From G963665975 sp963665975 (GTDB lineage: Bacteria > Bacteroidota > Rhodothermia > Rhodothermales > Bin80): a stretch of 64,000 nt of DNA. The number at the start of each line of letters is the position of its first letter. Within the stretch, counting starts at the first letter, position 1. Under the pieces are notes generated by a model, which was not told where the DNA came from, did not search any database, and saw nothing but the letters and a program-made list of their open reading frames with translations. Of this stretch, positions 1-8,862 are shown one piece after another. The DNA is taken from contig OY762508.1 in the NCBI GenBank assembly GCA_963665975.1, positions 3,100,001 through 3,164,000 on the forward strand. The letters are read 5' to 3'. The translations under genes and the position numbers were made by a program.

Positions 1-199
1 TGGACCCAAGTCGCCAATGCCGAAGCGGGAAGGGAGCGAGGTGACGTGCAGAAGAAAACCGCTGGAACGCTCAAGAATCATGGGAACGGGACCACGCGAA
101 AGACCGGAATGCCATGTACATTACGACAACCCTGAACCGACATGTCTGGCAATTGGGAAACATCACCAGGTGTTGCACGAATTGAAAACCTCCGGGACC

Positions 200-649
200 A
201 TGAGGGTAACCATAAGCGAGTGCGAACTGGCGGATTTGGACGATCTCGTCCTGCTGTTTGACGCCTACCGCCAATTCTATCGGCAAGAGAGTGATCAACA
301 GGGAGCGCGCGCATTTCTTCGAGAGCGGCTCGCAAAGCGAGACACGGTGCTTCTCATAGGCCGTGACGAGCATGTGCAGCCGATTGGCTTTACGCATCTG
401 TTTCCCTCCTTTTCGTCCGTACGCCTGGCGAGGCTATGGATCCTGAACGATCTATACGTGGTGCCGGAGATGCGCGGTCTCGGCGTTGGTTGCAAGCTCA
501 TGCATGCCGCGCGCAAGCGTGCCCTGTCGGAAGCGGTGGCCATCCTCGCGTTGTCAACGGAGAAAGATAACCATCGTGCGAAAGGGCTGTACGAACAGTT
601 AGGATACGAGCGCGACACCATGTATGATCACTATGAACTGGTTCTGTAA
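200..649 (+). CDS. GNAT family N-acetyltransferase
   Basis: A 149-residue single-domain acyl-CoA-dependent acetyltransferase; the substrate cannot be told from sequence. The acetyl-CoA pyrophosphate-binding signature is visible as VVPEMRGLGVGCKLM (R-G-L-G-V-G), followed by the helix and the C-terminal GLYEQLGYERDTMYDHYEL motif common to the family. The frame is open further upstream to position 17, but the upstream residues are low-complexity and proline/arginine rich. The internal ATG at 200 gives the normal GNAT beginning (MRVTISECELADLDDLVLLF), so it is chosen. It stands alone, with a 64-bp gap before the YaaW-like gene on the same strand. Confidence 0.85.
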   Translation: MRVTISECELADLDDLVLLFDAYRQFYRQESDQQGARAFLRERLAKRDTVLLIGRDEHVQPIGFTHLFPSFSSVRLARLWILNDLYVVPEMRGLGVGCKLMHAARKRALSEAVAILALSTEKDNHRAKGLYEQLGYERDTMYDHYELVL

Positions 650-713
650 AGAAACCGCGTAACCTTGAGGCGCGTGCTCCGTTTTACGGAAGACACATCC
701 TTGCCAGACGACC

Positions 714-1451
714 ATGCAAGATATCCTTCGCACACTCACGCCAGCGGACTTTGGTTTTCTGATAGGAGTCATTGGGGGATCCAAAGAGCGACGACTTACG
801 GCACTGTTGGATGCGGTGCAGGACGATGACACTGTGGAGGCGCGTGCTGCACTTACGGACACTCTGGAGCACGAAATCCGCTACTACGGGAGTGCCGACG
901 TGCCCTATATGGCGCGCAAGGCCTTCGGCGCAGAACCCGGTGTCTCTTTCAGCGTCATCATTCACGACGCCGCCCGGAAGCTAAGAGTGCGCCTGACGCC
1001 GTTCAGCACGGAGCGCGAAATGATCGCAGAACTCGCTCAGGAGACGGCGACGCAACAATTTGCCAGCCTGACGTCCGACGAGCAGCAGCGGCTTCTGGAA
1101 GATCTAGGAATCGAGCGGGAGCGCGCCGTAGCATTTCTGAAGAGGTCGGCAGGCGTATTTGCCGTGCCCACCATGATCGAGGCTTTTGGGATTATTGTCG
1201 TACAAGGTCTTGTCAAGACGGTCATCTTTGGTCTGATAGCAAGAATTGTCGGCGCGCAGCTCGCCGCCCGTCTTTTCCAGTTTCTGGTGTCACGTTTGCC
1301 GTGGTGGGTGGGGTGGATTTCTCCTGCGGCGTGGACGTTGTCTCTTGGATGGGTGGCGTTGGACATCCAGGGTCCGGCCATGCGCAAGACCATTCCGGTC
1401 GTGCTATACCTGGGCCTTTGCGTGCTGCGCGAGGAGGGGGAGTCATTGTAA
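714..1451 (+). CDS. YaaW-like (UPF0174) protein
   Basis: A 245-residue protein that resembles E. coli YaaW in overall plan: an N-terminal helical half (residues 1-130, including LEHEIRYYGS and a Leu/Glu-rich segment) and a C-terminal hydrophobic half (about 145-235), ending in a TIPVVLYLGLCVLR stretch similar to the YaaW C-terminus. Two or three membrane-associated segments are likely. The biochemical function of the family is unknown. It is followed after about 200 bp by the DUF6884 fusion gene on the same strand, but the gap is too long to assume an operon. The family match rests on recalled motif similarity, so it is moderate. Confidence 0.6.
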   Translation: MQDILRTLTPADFGFLIGVIGGSKERRLTALLDAVQDDDTVEARAALTDTLEHEIRYYGSADVPYMARKAFGAEPGVSFSVIIHDAARKLRVRLTPFSTEREMIAELAQETATQQFASLTSDEQQRLLEDLGIERERAVAFLKRSAGVFAVPTMIEAFGIIVVQGLVKTVIFGLIARIVGAQLAARLFQFLVSRLPWWVGWISPAAWTLSLGWVALDIQGPAMRKTIPVVLYLGLCVLREEGESL

Positions 1452-1652
1452 AGCTCGTGCAGGCTATGGGCGAGTTGCGATTGACCAGGCGGCTCCGCGC
1501 CCCGTTGGAAGCGGCGGGTTGTCGTGCGGTGCTGGTCCCACCCTGCAGCATATGGGGTCCGCGTCGCGACAGGAGTGGTGCGCCTCTGCCTAGACCGCTC
1601 CGCCCGCGAGCCACCTTGCAAGAGTCACGGAATTGAGCGTCCTTGGTCCAGC

Positions 1653-3107
1653 ATGAACTCGTCTGAAGAACCGAAGCCTCCCGTGCCGTCGTGGCAGCGG
1701 CCCGATCTCGTGCTGGTCGGGTGCGTGAAGACCAAGCGTGCGGTGAGGAGCGCTGCAAAGGATCTCTACAACTCACCCCTCTGGCACCGGCGCCGGGCTT
1801 ATGCCGAGGGCTTGGGCCGTCCGTGGTACATCCTCAGCGCTCTGCACGGATTGCTGGACCCTGACCAGCGCATTGATCCTTACGACCTCGCATTGCAGGA
1901 TCTTCGGGCTAAGGCCCGGCGGGCTTGGTCAGCTCGCGTACTCAATGAATTGAAGTGTCGGGTCCCGTCAATGCGGGGCAAGCTGATCGAGATTCATGCT
2001 GGTGCGACCTATGTGAACTATGGGCTCGAAGAAGGGCTTCGCGATGCGAGGGCCGCAGTTCATCGACCACTCGCGCGTATTGTGGGGGTTGGACGCCAGC
2101 AGGCTTGGTATCGCGAGAGGTTGCACAGAAAAGGAAACGCGGATTACCCCCACTCACCAGACCGTTCCCATGCTGGCAGAATCGCAATGTTGATCGCGGA
2201 CGACTTCTACGGAGACCGCCTCAACCTAGCGTCGCGCGGCATGGCTGCGGGCCATCCTTGGCTTGGCATGCCCGGGGTCGAGTCCGTGCGCCAGCTGAGG
2301 GCCTCCGGGGCGGAGCTCGAAATTTGCCATGATTCGGCGCTCCCGCATGGCGATTGCACCGCGAAGCACGTTCTCTTGTCTGGCGGCACCGACCGTGCCG
2401 CGCGCCTTTTTCTCACGTTCATTGCCGCGATGAACCGGGCACGGGACGCCACCCAACTCTGGAACGCCGGGGTGCGCCTATTCGAAGATCACCCCGAGAG
2501 CTTCATTCCACAGCATGTGGCGGGGCTTGAGATCGACTCGCTTCGCAGGGTGCTGAAGCTCGCCCGTGTCAGCCGGAGACACGGACCCGACTCGAAAGCA
2601 TGGCACCAGATCGCCAAGAGTCTGTCCTCCGGGCTCGAGTCTCAGGTGAGTCGGGTGATCGACACCGGCAGCGGTGAGGCCCAGGGACTGCTCCGGGACC
2701 TCAAGTCCCGCGACGACAGCGGACGCGCTCGCTTCCCGATGCTACGCGGCCCGAAGGTCGGGCCGATGTGGATCCGGATGACGGCGAATCCGGGTCGAGC
2801 GCGGATCGACCGCATCGAAACGATCCCGGTCGCGGTGGATGTTCAGGTGCGCAGGGTTACCGAGAATCTGGGAGTGGCCGCGACGCGCGGTTTGTCTCTT
2901 CGGAAGGCCAAACCTATCATCCATCAAACCTGGAAGAATGCCGTATCGGAGGCGGACATTGCAGGACCACCTGGAATCGAGGGCACGTGCGCGGCCCTTG
3001 ATCCAGCGCTGTGGTTCTTCGGCAGGCACGGTTGTGGACATTGCGAGATGGCGGACAAGCAAGTCAGTTTCGGAGGCGCCTGCGACTTCTGCGTTCGCTT
3101 CCGCTAG
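1653..3107 (+). CDS. DUF6884 domain fused to HhH-GPD DNA-glycosylase-like domain
   Basis: A 484-residue two-domain protein. Residues 17-150 carry a DUF6884-type domain (VGCVKTKR at 22-29, DLYNSPLWHRRRAYAE, WYILSALHGLLDPDQ, IDPYDLAL), a family of unknown function often met in mobile or phage DNA. Residues 170-484 look like a diverged HhH-GPD base-excision glycosylase: a hairpin-like FPMLRGPKVGPMWIRM at 361-376, then VAVDVQVRRVTENLGV at 393-408. The latter matches the endonuclease III segment with the catalytic Asp (here D396). A C-terminal LWFFGRHGC element follows, with four cysteines (C461, C464, C477, C480) where endonuclease III has its 4Fe-4S loop. The cysteine spacing (CX2C-X12-CX2C) is atypical and could equally bind zinc. 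The ATG at 1653 is preferred over one at 1524 because conservation begins there. The glycosylase reading is inference. Confidence 0.6.
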   Translation: MNSSEEPKPPVPSWQRPDLVLVGCVKTKRAVRSAAKDLYNSPLWHRRRAYAEGLGRPWYILSALHGLLDPDQRIDPYDLALQDLRAKARRAWSARVLNELKCRVPSMRGKLIEIHAGATYVNYGLEEGLRDARAAVHRPLARIVGVGRQQAWYRERLHRKGNADYPHSPDRSHAGRIAMLIADDFYGDRLNLASRGMAAGHPWLGMPGVESVRQLRASGAELEICHDSALPHGDCTAKHVLLSGGTDRAARLFLTFIAAMNRARDATQLWNAGVRLFEDHPESFIPQHVAGLEIDSLRRVLKLARVSRRHGPDSKAWHQIAKSLSSGLESQVSRVIDTGSGEAQGLLRDLKSRDDSGRARFPMLRGPKVGPMWIRMTANPGRARIDRIETIPVAVDVQVRRVTENLGVAATRGLSLRKAKPIIHQTWKNAVSEADIAGPPGIEGTCAALDPALWFFGRHGCGHCEMADKQVSFGGACDFCVRFR

Positions 3108-3549
3108 TTACGGTTCGCCAAGCTGAAGCCAGCGCGTTGGACACCCGCCGTCAACTCCGTCCCGTACGCCCGTCCGCTCGCCTTTCGTGGTCCGCTCGTC
3201 GCTCTCCCACTGAACGGTTACATCCGTCGTACCGCTGGAACGGTGGTCGGCCATGAAGACCGCCTGCCCCGAGGGTGCCGCTCAGCCCGACCCGGCCACC
3301 GCCGCACAGCTGTGGCGTCTCCCACGGCCATGGGTTCGCTACTTGCTCGGGATCCAACCGGATGGATTACATTCGAGAGCTCCGCGTGACGTTGCATCCG
3401 GTAGATGTTGCCCCGGATATTGACGATGCGCCGATGACATGGGTTTCCTCCGGAGAGACGTGCGTCGATCAACTCTGGCATGTTCGGTATCCAATGGCGT
3501 GAGCACCATTGAGGGGTCGCAAGAAGAATTGACCTGCTATGACATCTTT
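3108..3549. other. Intergenic stretch with no supported gene
   Basis: About 440 bp between the DUF6884 fusion and the PadR operator. Short open frames exist on both strands, but they are arginine/proline/serine rich, have no recognisable motif and overlap one another. I see no RNA gene here. Confidence 0.6.
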
Positions 3550-3571
3550 GCTATATTAGTAGTTATATAGC
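3550..3571 (+). promoter_or_regulatory. Palindromic operator candidate upstream of padR
   Basis: A perfect inverted repeat, GCTATAT, eight-base spacer, ATATAGC, lies 44 bp before the PadR-family start codon in an AT-rich patch. It overlaps likely promoter sequence: a TTTG element sits at its left edge and another TTTG at 3574-3577. PadR regulators commonly repress their own operon by binding such dyads, so this is the natural autoregulatory site. No binding has been shown. Confidence 0.5.
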
Positions 3572-3614
3572 CATTTGCTTCACCGCATCCCTGGGTTCTC
3601 GACCACACACCGCC

Positions 3615-4229
3615 ATGAGCCTTGACCATATCCTGCTCGGTCTTCTGCGCGACTCGGCTACCGGGTACGACCTAAAGAGTGCGTTCAGCGAGCGAATCCG
3701 GCACTTCTGGTCCGCCGAGCTCAGCCAGATCTATCCGACCCTGAAGCGTCTCGAGCAGCGCCGGATGCTCCACAGCCGGGTCGAGCCGTCTCCCAGGGGA
3801 CCCAACCGCAAAGTCTATTCGCTGACCGACGAGGGCCGCGAGGAGTTGCAGCGCTGGCTGCGTGGCGGCCCCGAGGTCGGCACCGAACGGTTCGCCTACC
3901 TGGCCCAGCTCTACTTCATGGACGCGATTGGCGACCTGCACGAGACGCGTTCTTTCATGACGGAGCTTCGGGATCATCTGGCGCGCTGGCTGACGCAGCT
4001 TCAGTCGCTCGAGCGGGAGGTGATGGCCGCCCACGGAGAGACGCCGGAGCGCTACAACGACGCGGGATTTCACCGTTTCGCGACGCTTCGCATGGGCATC
4101 CACTCCATCGGGTCGAAGGTGGCCTGGTGTGACGAGACCCTGGCCTCGATCGACCGCCGCGTAGTAGCCCTTTCCGGGGTGGAAGCGGCATTCCCAAAGG
4201 AAACGTGTGAGGAGGAGGCCCGCCCATGA
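3615..4229 (+). CDS. PadR-family transcriptional regulator
   Basis: A 204-residue winged-helix regulator. Residues 1-80 form the PadR DNA-binding domain: MSLDHILLGLLRDSATGYDL, then SQIYPTLKRLEQRRML (recognition helix) and RKVYSLTDEGREELQRWL (wing). Residues 90-185 form the C-terminal helical dimerisation region typical of the longer PadR subfamily (Vir_act_alpha_C type). It overlaps the downstream membrane-protein gene by four bases, so the two are translationally coupled and the regulator probably controls that gene. A strong dyad at 3550-3571 is the likely operator. The ligand is unknown. Confidence 0.9.
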   Translation: MSLDHILLGLLRDSATGYDLKSAFSERIRHFWSAELSQIYPTLKRLEQRRMLHSRVEPSPRGPNRKVYSLTDEGREELQRWLRGGPEVGTERFAYLAQLYFMDAIGDLHETRSFMTELRDHLARWLTQLQSLEREVMAAHGETPERYNDAGFHRFATLRMGIHSIGSKVAWCDETLASIDRRVVALSGVEAAFPKETCEEEARP

Positions 4230-5026
4230 CAGTCTTCATCCTTCTATTCGATGCCCTCCTCCTGGTTCACATCGTGGCCGGTTTCGTCGGTCTGGCGGCG
4301 TTCTGGATCCCGGTGTTCGCCCGCAAGGGCGGCCGGGCGCACGTGCGGGCGGGCCGCATCTACGCCTACTGCGCCTATATCGTGACGGTGTCCACGGTCA
4401 TTGCGGTGGTTGGCCGGATCTCTTCCTATCGGTACATGGGGATCAGCGTCGCGGATCAACCCGAGTCCTACGGGTTCGCCATCCTGCTGGGCTATCTGGG
4501 GGTGGTGACCTTCGTCATGGTACGCCAGGGCATGCGCGTCCTGGCGACCCGGAGAGCACCCGAGAAGCTGCGTACTCCCACGCACGCGGCGCTTGCCTGG
4601 GCGTCGATGTCCAGCAGCGTCATGGTCGTCGGATTCGGGCTGGCGGTGTGGTCCGACGTCTCGCCGATCCTGCTGGGAATGAGTCCTATCGGCCTCTTCA
4701 CGGGGCGGCGCATGCTCCGGCTGATGCGCGATCCTGGCGGCCAGCGAATGGGCTGGTTCTACAGCCACCTGGCCTCGATGCTCGGAGGCGGTATCGCCTT
4801 CCACACCGCGTTCCTCGTCCTCGGCGCGCAGCGGCTGTGGGCTTACGAGATCGAGGGTTTGCTTGCTATCGTCCCCTGGATCCTGCCAACTGTCGTCGGC
4901 GTTCCCGCCATCGTACTTTGGAGCCGGTACTACCGGCGGAAATTCAACCGAGGGGCCCGCGCCACGGCCGGAGTGAGCCAGCCAGGGCAGCCGGGCGCTG
5001 GCCGCGAGGTCGCGCAGCCGGCATAA
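4226..5026 (+). CDS. DUF2306-like multi-pass membrane protein
   Basis: A 266-residue integral membrane protein with about seven hydrophobic segments. The first two flank the motif HIVAGFVGLAAFW...GGRAHVRAGRIYAY, which resembles DUF2306-type proteins with conserved histidines near the first helices. The function is not established; a heme- or quinone-interacting or transport role is possible. The start overlaps the PadR stop by four bases (ATGA), implying co-transcription and control by that regulator. A longer frame on the same strand (4207-5196) is arginine-rich, lacks hydrophobic helices and is rejected. Confidence 0.75.
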   Translation: MTVFILLFDALLLVHIVAGFVGLAAFWIPVFARKGGRAHVRAGRIYAYCAYIVTVSTVIAVVGRISSYRYMGISVADQPESYGFAILLGYLGVVTFVMVRQGMRVLATRRAPEKLRTPTHAALAWASMSSSVMVVGFGLAVWSDVSPILLGMSPIGLFTGRRMLRLMRDPGGQRMGWFYSHLASMLGGGIAFHTAFLVLGAQRLWAYEIEGLLAIVPWILPTVVGVPAIVLWSRYYRRKFNRGARATAGVSQPGQPGAGREVAQPA

Positions 5027-5143
5027 TGACGGGTCGCGATGGAAGAGACGGCCAGAGCGACGGTTGGCTGAAGGCGATGCCCTGCGAATCGCCCGACGAC
5101 ATGAGGGCGGCAGCGGTGGCGGTGTGGCGATCCCCAAAGGCTG

Positions 5144-5431
5144 TCAGGCTATCCCGACGAGACGCCTGCTGCAATGAGAGTGCGCGTGCCACTTAGAGGC
5201 ATCGTAGGACTCAGACAACTCCGGAGGACAAGTCTGGAGGAAGCGATGCGAACGGAGCCGGATGTACGCTATGACTAGGACGGCTTGGTTCTCCTTCACC
5301 TTCGCCCGCTCCCGCTCGTACTGCGACCGCCAATCCGGAAGCTCCGTCGCCACGGAGCCGGACTACGGCCAAAGCTCCTCCGGCTCGGCCAGCGCCTCGC
5401 CCACGCGTCCGTGCCCGTCCCGTTTCGCCAT
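5144..5431 (-). pseudogene. Possible decayed small ORF
   Basis: On the minus strand an ATG at 5431 opens a frame (MAKRDGHGRVGEALAEPEEL...) that hits an in-frame TAG. The same frame then continues with plausible, charged, protein-like sequence (ELPDWRSQYERERAKVKENQAVLVI) to a stop near 5144. This looks like a small gene broken by one nonsense mutation, but I do not recognise the family. Chance cannot be excluded in GC-rich DNA. Confidence 0.22.
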
Positions 5432-5901
5432 GCCACCGACGAAAGTACATTCCAGATTACGTTTACCAGACGCGCCCCACACGATCCGAACGATGGAATG
5501 TTCGCCACGGCTCGGCCGAATGTCCGCCAACGTCGAACAGAATCCTGTTCAGGAATTGGGATGCAAAAGGGATGATCAACCAATCATTACTATAAATAAT
5601 TGCAATATATGCACCTTATGAAATCTATTGCGGATAGTGCTGCTATCCACCCAACGGTGGATGCCAGCAGGCTTCGAGGTATCGACGGTCGTGTTCCTTG
5701 TATTGTTGACAGTCACCGTGCAGTCAGGATTGGTTGTCACGTGCAGCAATGGGACCAATCTGATCCTGGGCGCCATACCACGACTCCTTGCACTTCTGGA
5801 AGTATTTGGAGGCCTGGCCTGGACGATCCTCGTGGTATTGGAGATCTTCGCAGGCGATGCTCGTGGAGCATCCCGTGACCCTTGGACCGGTGGCCGTTGT
5901 C
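5432..5901. other. Gene-poor stretch upstream of the ydbT 3' end
   Basis: About 470 bp with no confident gene. A plus-strand frame at 5628-5954 encodes two hydrophobic runs (residues about 18-38 and 45-72) and could be a small membrane protein, but it has no recognisable family and runs into the 3' end of the opposite-strand ydbT-like gene. An AT-rich patch occurs near 5575-5625. I do not annotate a gene here. Confidence 0.4.
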
Positions 5902-7422
5902 CTACTGGCCTGGCACAGCCTTTGGCTCGGCATCCATGTGGTTGCCAAGCATAAAGTGGGACTGGAAGCGCGCGTATAGCGTGGCGGTGAACTGCTCGGC
6001 TGTTTCGGCCACCAGATCGACGATGTAGGGAAAACGGAACGACCCGGCGCCTGCGGTGTCGATGATGACACTGCGCAGGCCCAGTCGCCGCTGAAAGAAG
6101 GTATCGTGGGTGTAGAAAACCTGGAACCGGTCAGAAGGCACGATCCAAACATAATGCTGAAATACACCGCGTCTGATATAGACCGTATCGGCGTCTATGG
6201 CGTAGCCGTGATTGCGGTACTGTAGCACGGCAAGGCCATACAGTGGCGCTAGAAGCAGCAACCCCCATAGCGCCTCTTGCCAGAAATACACCGGTACGGC
6301 GAGTAGCACAGCGAAGACCATGAAGTATCGCACCACGGTCCTCCGAATACTGACTGGCGAGACGCATTCGAACGATTCCGGGAGCGTAAACGGTCGAATG
6401 TGCGGGGCAAGTGCAAGTATTTCGTGTAGCCGGGCAAACGGCACGGCCACCTGATAGCCTTGCTTTTCGACGTCATATCCGATCGTCTGCAGTTCCAGCC
6501 GGTACCACCCGAAAAGACGCATGGGTGGATTCGTCCGCAAGATTAGCGACTGTACCCGCTTGAGTGGAATTGTGCCTTCCCGGACGGTGAAAAGGCCGTG
6601 CCGGAGGTGAAGTTTGTTGCCGTCGAGCCAGAGTCGAAAGTTGTAGTACTTCGTGACATTGATCACGATACCGGTTGTCCAGCCAAACAGGATGGCCATT
6701 ACCCCGGTAACTGCGCCAATCAACCAGGGGGAGGCTCTGGCCGTTTCGGTATACTCCTCTACACCTCCACTCAACACCCAATCTACAAGGTCCTCTGGCG
6801 TGAGATTAAAGACATCCGGTAGGTACTGCATGCCGGAAAAGATGATGGCGATATAGATGAGCGAAAACCGAAATGCGCCGGACAGGAAGATGCGGTCCAG
6901 GGACATGCGAAAGAGTTCCGTCTCCTTATGAGGCTCTGGCGTGCTCCCGCGCACACTATCGCTGGTGGCCGTCCATTCCTGTACGACGGTTCGCAGTCGA
7001 TTCGCTTCGGCGACATGCACGTATTCAAGGATGCCTTCCGCACTCTTGCTGCCGGCGGTTTCGATCTTTACTCTTGCCGTTCCCAGGAGGCGAGGCAAGA
7101 GGCTCCGCTCAAGGACAATGTTCTGGATACGCTCGATCGGTATGCTTCGCTTGCGGCGTGTCAGTACCCCGCTGTGAATGATCACTTCGCGTTCTGTAAT
7201 CCAGTAACGGAATCGGAAGTACTGAATTAGAATGACAGGCACCATAACGGTGCCGTAGAGCACCAGGAAGACAAGGAGGACCACCTTACTCGGTCCCGAG
7301 TCGTTGCCAAGGAATGGCAATAGCCCGAGCAGAAGCGCTGGCAGGCTCTTGATGAGCTTCTGAATCAGCGTAAGCGGATGGAGTCGGCGGGCAGGGTCCG
7401 TCGGAGGGCGTTGCAGCTCCAT
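5902..7422 (-). CDS. YdbT-like membrane protein with bacterial PH domains
   Basis: A 506-residue protein with three repeats of the bacterial pleckstrin-homology (bPH2, formerly DUF304) fold, each preceded by paired transmembrane helices. Characteristic strands are visible at about residues 70-150 (YWITEREVIIHSGVLTRRKR, IPIERIQNI), 245-330 (LRHGLFTVREGTIPLKRVQS) and 380-480 (YIRRGVFQHYVWIVPSDRFQ). B. subtilis YdbT has the same architecture. The family acts at the membrane, but its precise role is unsettled. Its start overlaps the ydbS-like stop (TGATG), so the two are an operon, as in other bacteria. Confidence 0.85.
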   Translation of the reverse strand: MELQRPPTDPARRLHPLTLIQKLIKSLPALLLGLLPFLGNDSGPSKVVLLVFLVLYGTVMVPVILIQYFRFRYWITEREVIIHSGVLTRRKRSIPIERIQNIVLERSLLPRLLGTARVKIETAGSKSAEGILEYVHVAEANRLRTVVQEWTATSDSVRGSTPEPHKETELFRMSLDRIFLSGAFRFSLIYIAIIFSGMQYLPDVFNLTPEDLVDWVLSGGVEEYTETARASPWLIGAVTGVMAILFGWTTGIVINVTKYYNFRLWLDGNKLHLRHGLFTVREGTIPLKRVQSLILRTNPPMRLFGWYRLELQTIGYDVEKQGYQVAVPFARLHEILALAPHIRPFTLPESFECVSPVSIRRTVVRYFMVFAVLLAVPVYFWQEALWGLLLLAPLYGLAVLQYRNHGYAIDADTVYIRRGVFQHYVWIVPSDRFQVFYTHDTFFQRRLGLRSVIIDTAGAGSFRFPYIVDLVAETAEQFTATLYARFQSHFMLGNHMDAEPKAVPGQ

Positions 7423-7889
7423 CAGATTGCGTCCTCGGTAATGTAGTGGCGCAGTTCGTCCCTTAGCCGCTCCGCCGTTTCGTAATGCAGTCCGGGGACG
7501 GTGACACTGCTGCTACGTGTCCCGGCCGTATGTACGATGAGGCGTCCAAGTTCGTAGTTGCGTTCGAGCACGTCTTGCGACACGTCCAGATGCTGGATTC
7601 GTCGGAGGGGAACGATCGTGCGCACGCGATTCCAGACACCCCTCTCAAGGTACAGTTCGTTTGCGCGCAAATCGTACCGCCAGAAGCGATACCGTAGCCC
7701 AGGTATCACAAGCGTCCAGGACAGCCCGAAAAGGACAATGCCGCCTGGCAGCAAGCCGAATCGCCAGATCAGGCCGCCGCTTGTCATTGTCATGATGGCC
7801 CATGCCGCGACGACTGCGAACAGTGCGACGAAGAACAGGAAGCTCTTCAGCCGCCAAATCGATTTGATATCTGGATGAAGCGGTTGCAT
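7422..7889 (-). CDS. YdbS-like PH domain membrane protein
   Basis: A 155-residue protein with two transmembrane helices (residues about 14-35 and 42-62) followed by one bPH2 domain (RYDLRANELYLERGVWNRVR, IVPLRRIQHLDVSQDVLERN, IVHTAGTRSSSVTVPGL). This order is diagnostic for YdbS, which is regularly encoded just before YdbT. The gene overlaps its downstream partner by one base, so the proteins are likely made together and probably form a membrane complex. The function remains uncharacterised. Confidence 0.85.
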   Translation of the reverse strand: MQPLHPDIKSIWRLKSFLFFVALFAVVAAWAIMTMTSGGLIWRFGLLPGGIVLFGLSWTLVIPGLRYRFWRYDLRANELYLERGVWNRVRTIVPLRRIQHLDVSQDVLERNYELGRLIVHTAGTRSSSVTVPGLHYETAERLRDELRHYITEDAI

Positions 7890-8016
7890 GGGAGCTCGTG
7901 CGCGGCCATAGAAGGAAGACCCACTTGAAGTCCACTAAGCGAACGAGGGTTCCAGACGCCGAACTGCGCCGACGCGCGGTCGTTAGCATGCCTCCTACTC
8001 AACTGTCTGAGCGGTG

Positions 8017-8838
8017 ATGGTCAAGACAGTAAGCATTCTTGGCTGCGGGTACCTGGGTTTCCCGCTGGCACAGCGCCTACTTGCGGCTGGCTATGCTGTC
8101 AAGGGTGCGACTACGACGCCAGCCAAACTGTCGGTGCTTGAACGCGCAGGCATCGAGCCCTATCTGGTGATGCTGAGCCCTGAATGGAAAGGAGATGCTG
8201 CCGAAGGCTTCCTTCAGTCTGACATCCTTTTTCTGAATATACCGCCGCAGCGCACCCGGCCGGATGTTGAAGCCTACTACGACGGCATGCTGCAGTCCGT
8301 CCTTCATGCGCTGGGCAGTGCGCCGACTCGCCTTGTAGTTTTCGCAAGTTCGACATCTGTCTATGCTGCCACGGGCGGGACGGTCACCGAGCAAGACGCT
8401 GGAAACCCTATGCCGGAGACAGCGTCGGGTTGCGCCGTGCTTAAGGCGGAGCAGAGCCTCCAGGTCCGGCATTCCTTCGACACGACCGTGCTCCGCTTCG
8501 GCGGGCTCTATGGGTATGACCGTGCACCGGGTCGCTTCGTTCGAGGAGTAGTCAAGAATCCGGAGGCTCCTGTCAATCTCGTCCATCGCGACGACGCGGT
8601 CGCTGCGGCCTTCGCAGTAATCGACTCCGATTGCCGGGGTGAGGTTTTCAACGTGTGTACGGACGGTCATCCTACGCGTGGCGTGTTCTACAAACAGGCA
8701 GCGGAATGGCTTGGACTGGATCCTCCGCCTGTCGCAGGCGCCGGGTCTTCGCCGGGCAAGCGCGTTGACAGCAGTTGGCTCAAGACTTGCCTGGGGTATG
8801 CTTTCCGGCATGTTGATCCCCTTGTGCAGGCACCGTAG
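8017..8838 (+). CDS. NAD(P)-dependent SDR-family epimerase (YeeZ-like)
   Basis: A 273-residue atypical short-chain dehydrogenase/epimerase. The N-terminal Rossmann motif is ILGCGYLGFPLAQRL (G-x-G-x-x-G); the middle contains VVFASSTSVY with the catalytic Ser region, then CAVLKAEQSL, and VLRFGGLYGYDRAP, which is the YeeZ-type sugar-epimerase signature. The usual YxxxK is replaced by a CAVLK-like segment, so the catalytic Tyr is not evident. The substrate is unknown. The ATG at 8017 follows a GTG at 8014 that could also be used. It precedes the methyltransferase gene by 24 bp and MsrB by about 630 bp on the same strand, suggesting co-transcription. Confidence 0.8.
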   Translation: MVKTVSILGCGYLGFPLAQRLLAAGYAVKGATTTPAKLSVLERAGIEPYLVMLSPEWKGDAAEGFLQSDILFLNIPPQRTRPDVEAYYDGMLQSVLHALGSAPTRLVVFASSTSVYAATGGTVTEQDAGNPMPETASGCAVLKAEQSLQVRHSFDTTVLRFGGLYGYDRAPGRFVRGVVKNPEAPVNLVHRDDAVAAAFAVIDSDCRGEVFNVCTDGHPTRGVFYKQAAEWLGLDPPPVAGAGSSPGKRVDSSWLKTCLGYAFRHVDPLVQAP

Positions 8839-8862
8839 TTTGCAGCGCCTTTCACAGACAAA

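Noticed and set aside
4207..5196. A 329-codon plus-strand frame over the DUF2306-like gene
   Set aside because: Arginine/proline-rich with no domain; it is a GC-driven shadow of the hydrophobic membrane protein in the next frame.
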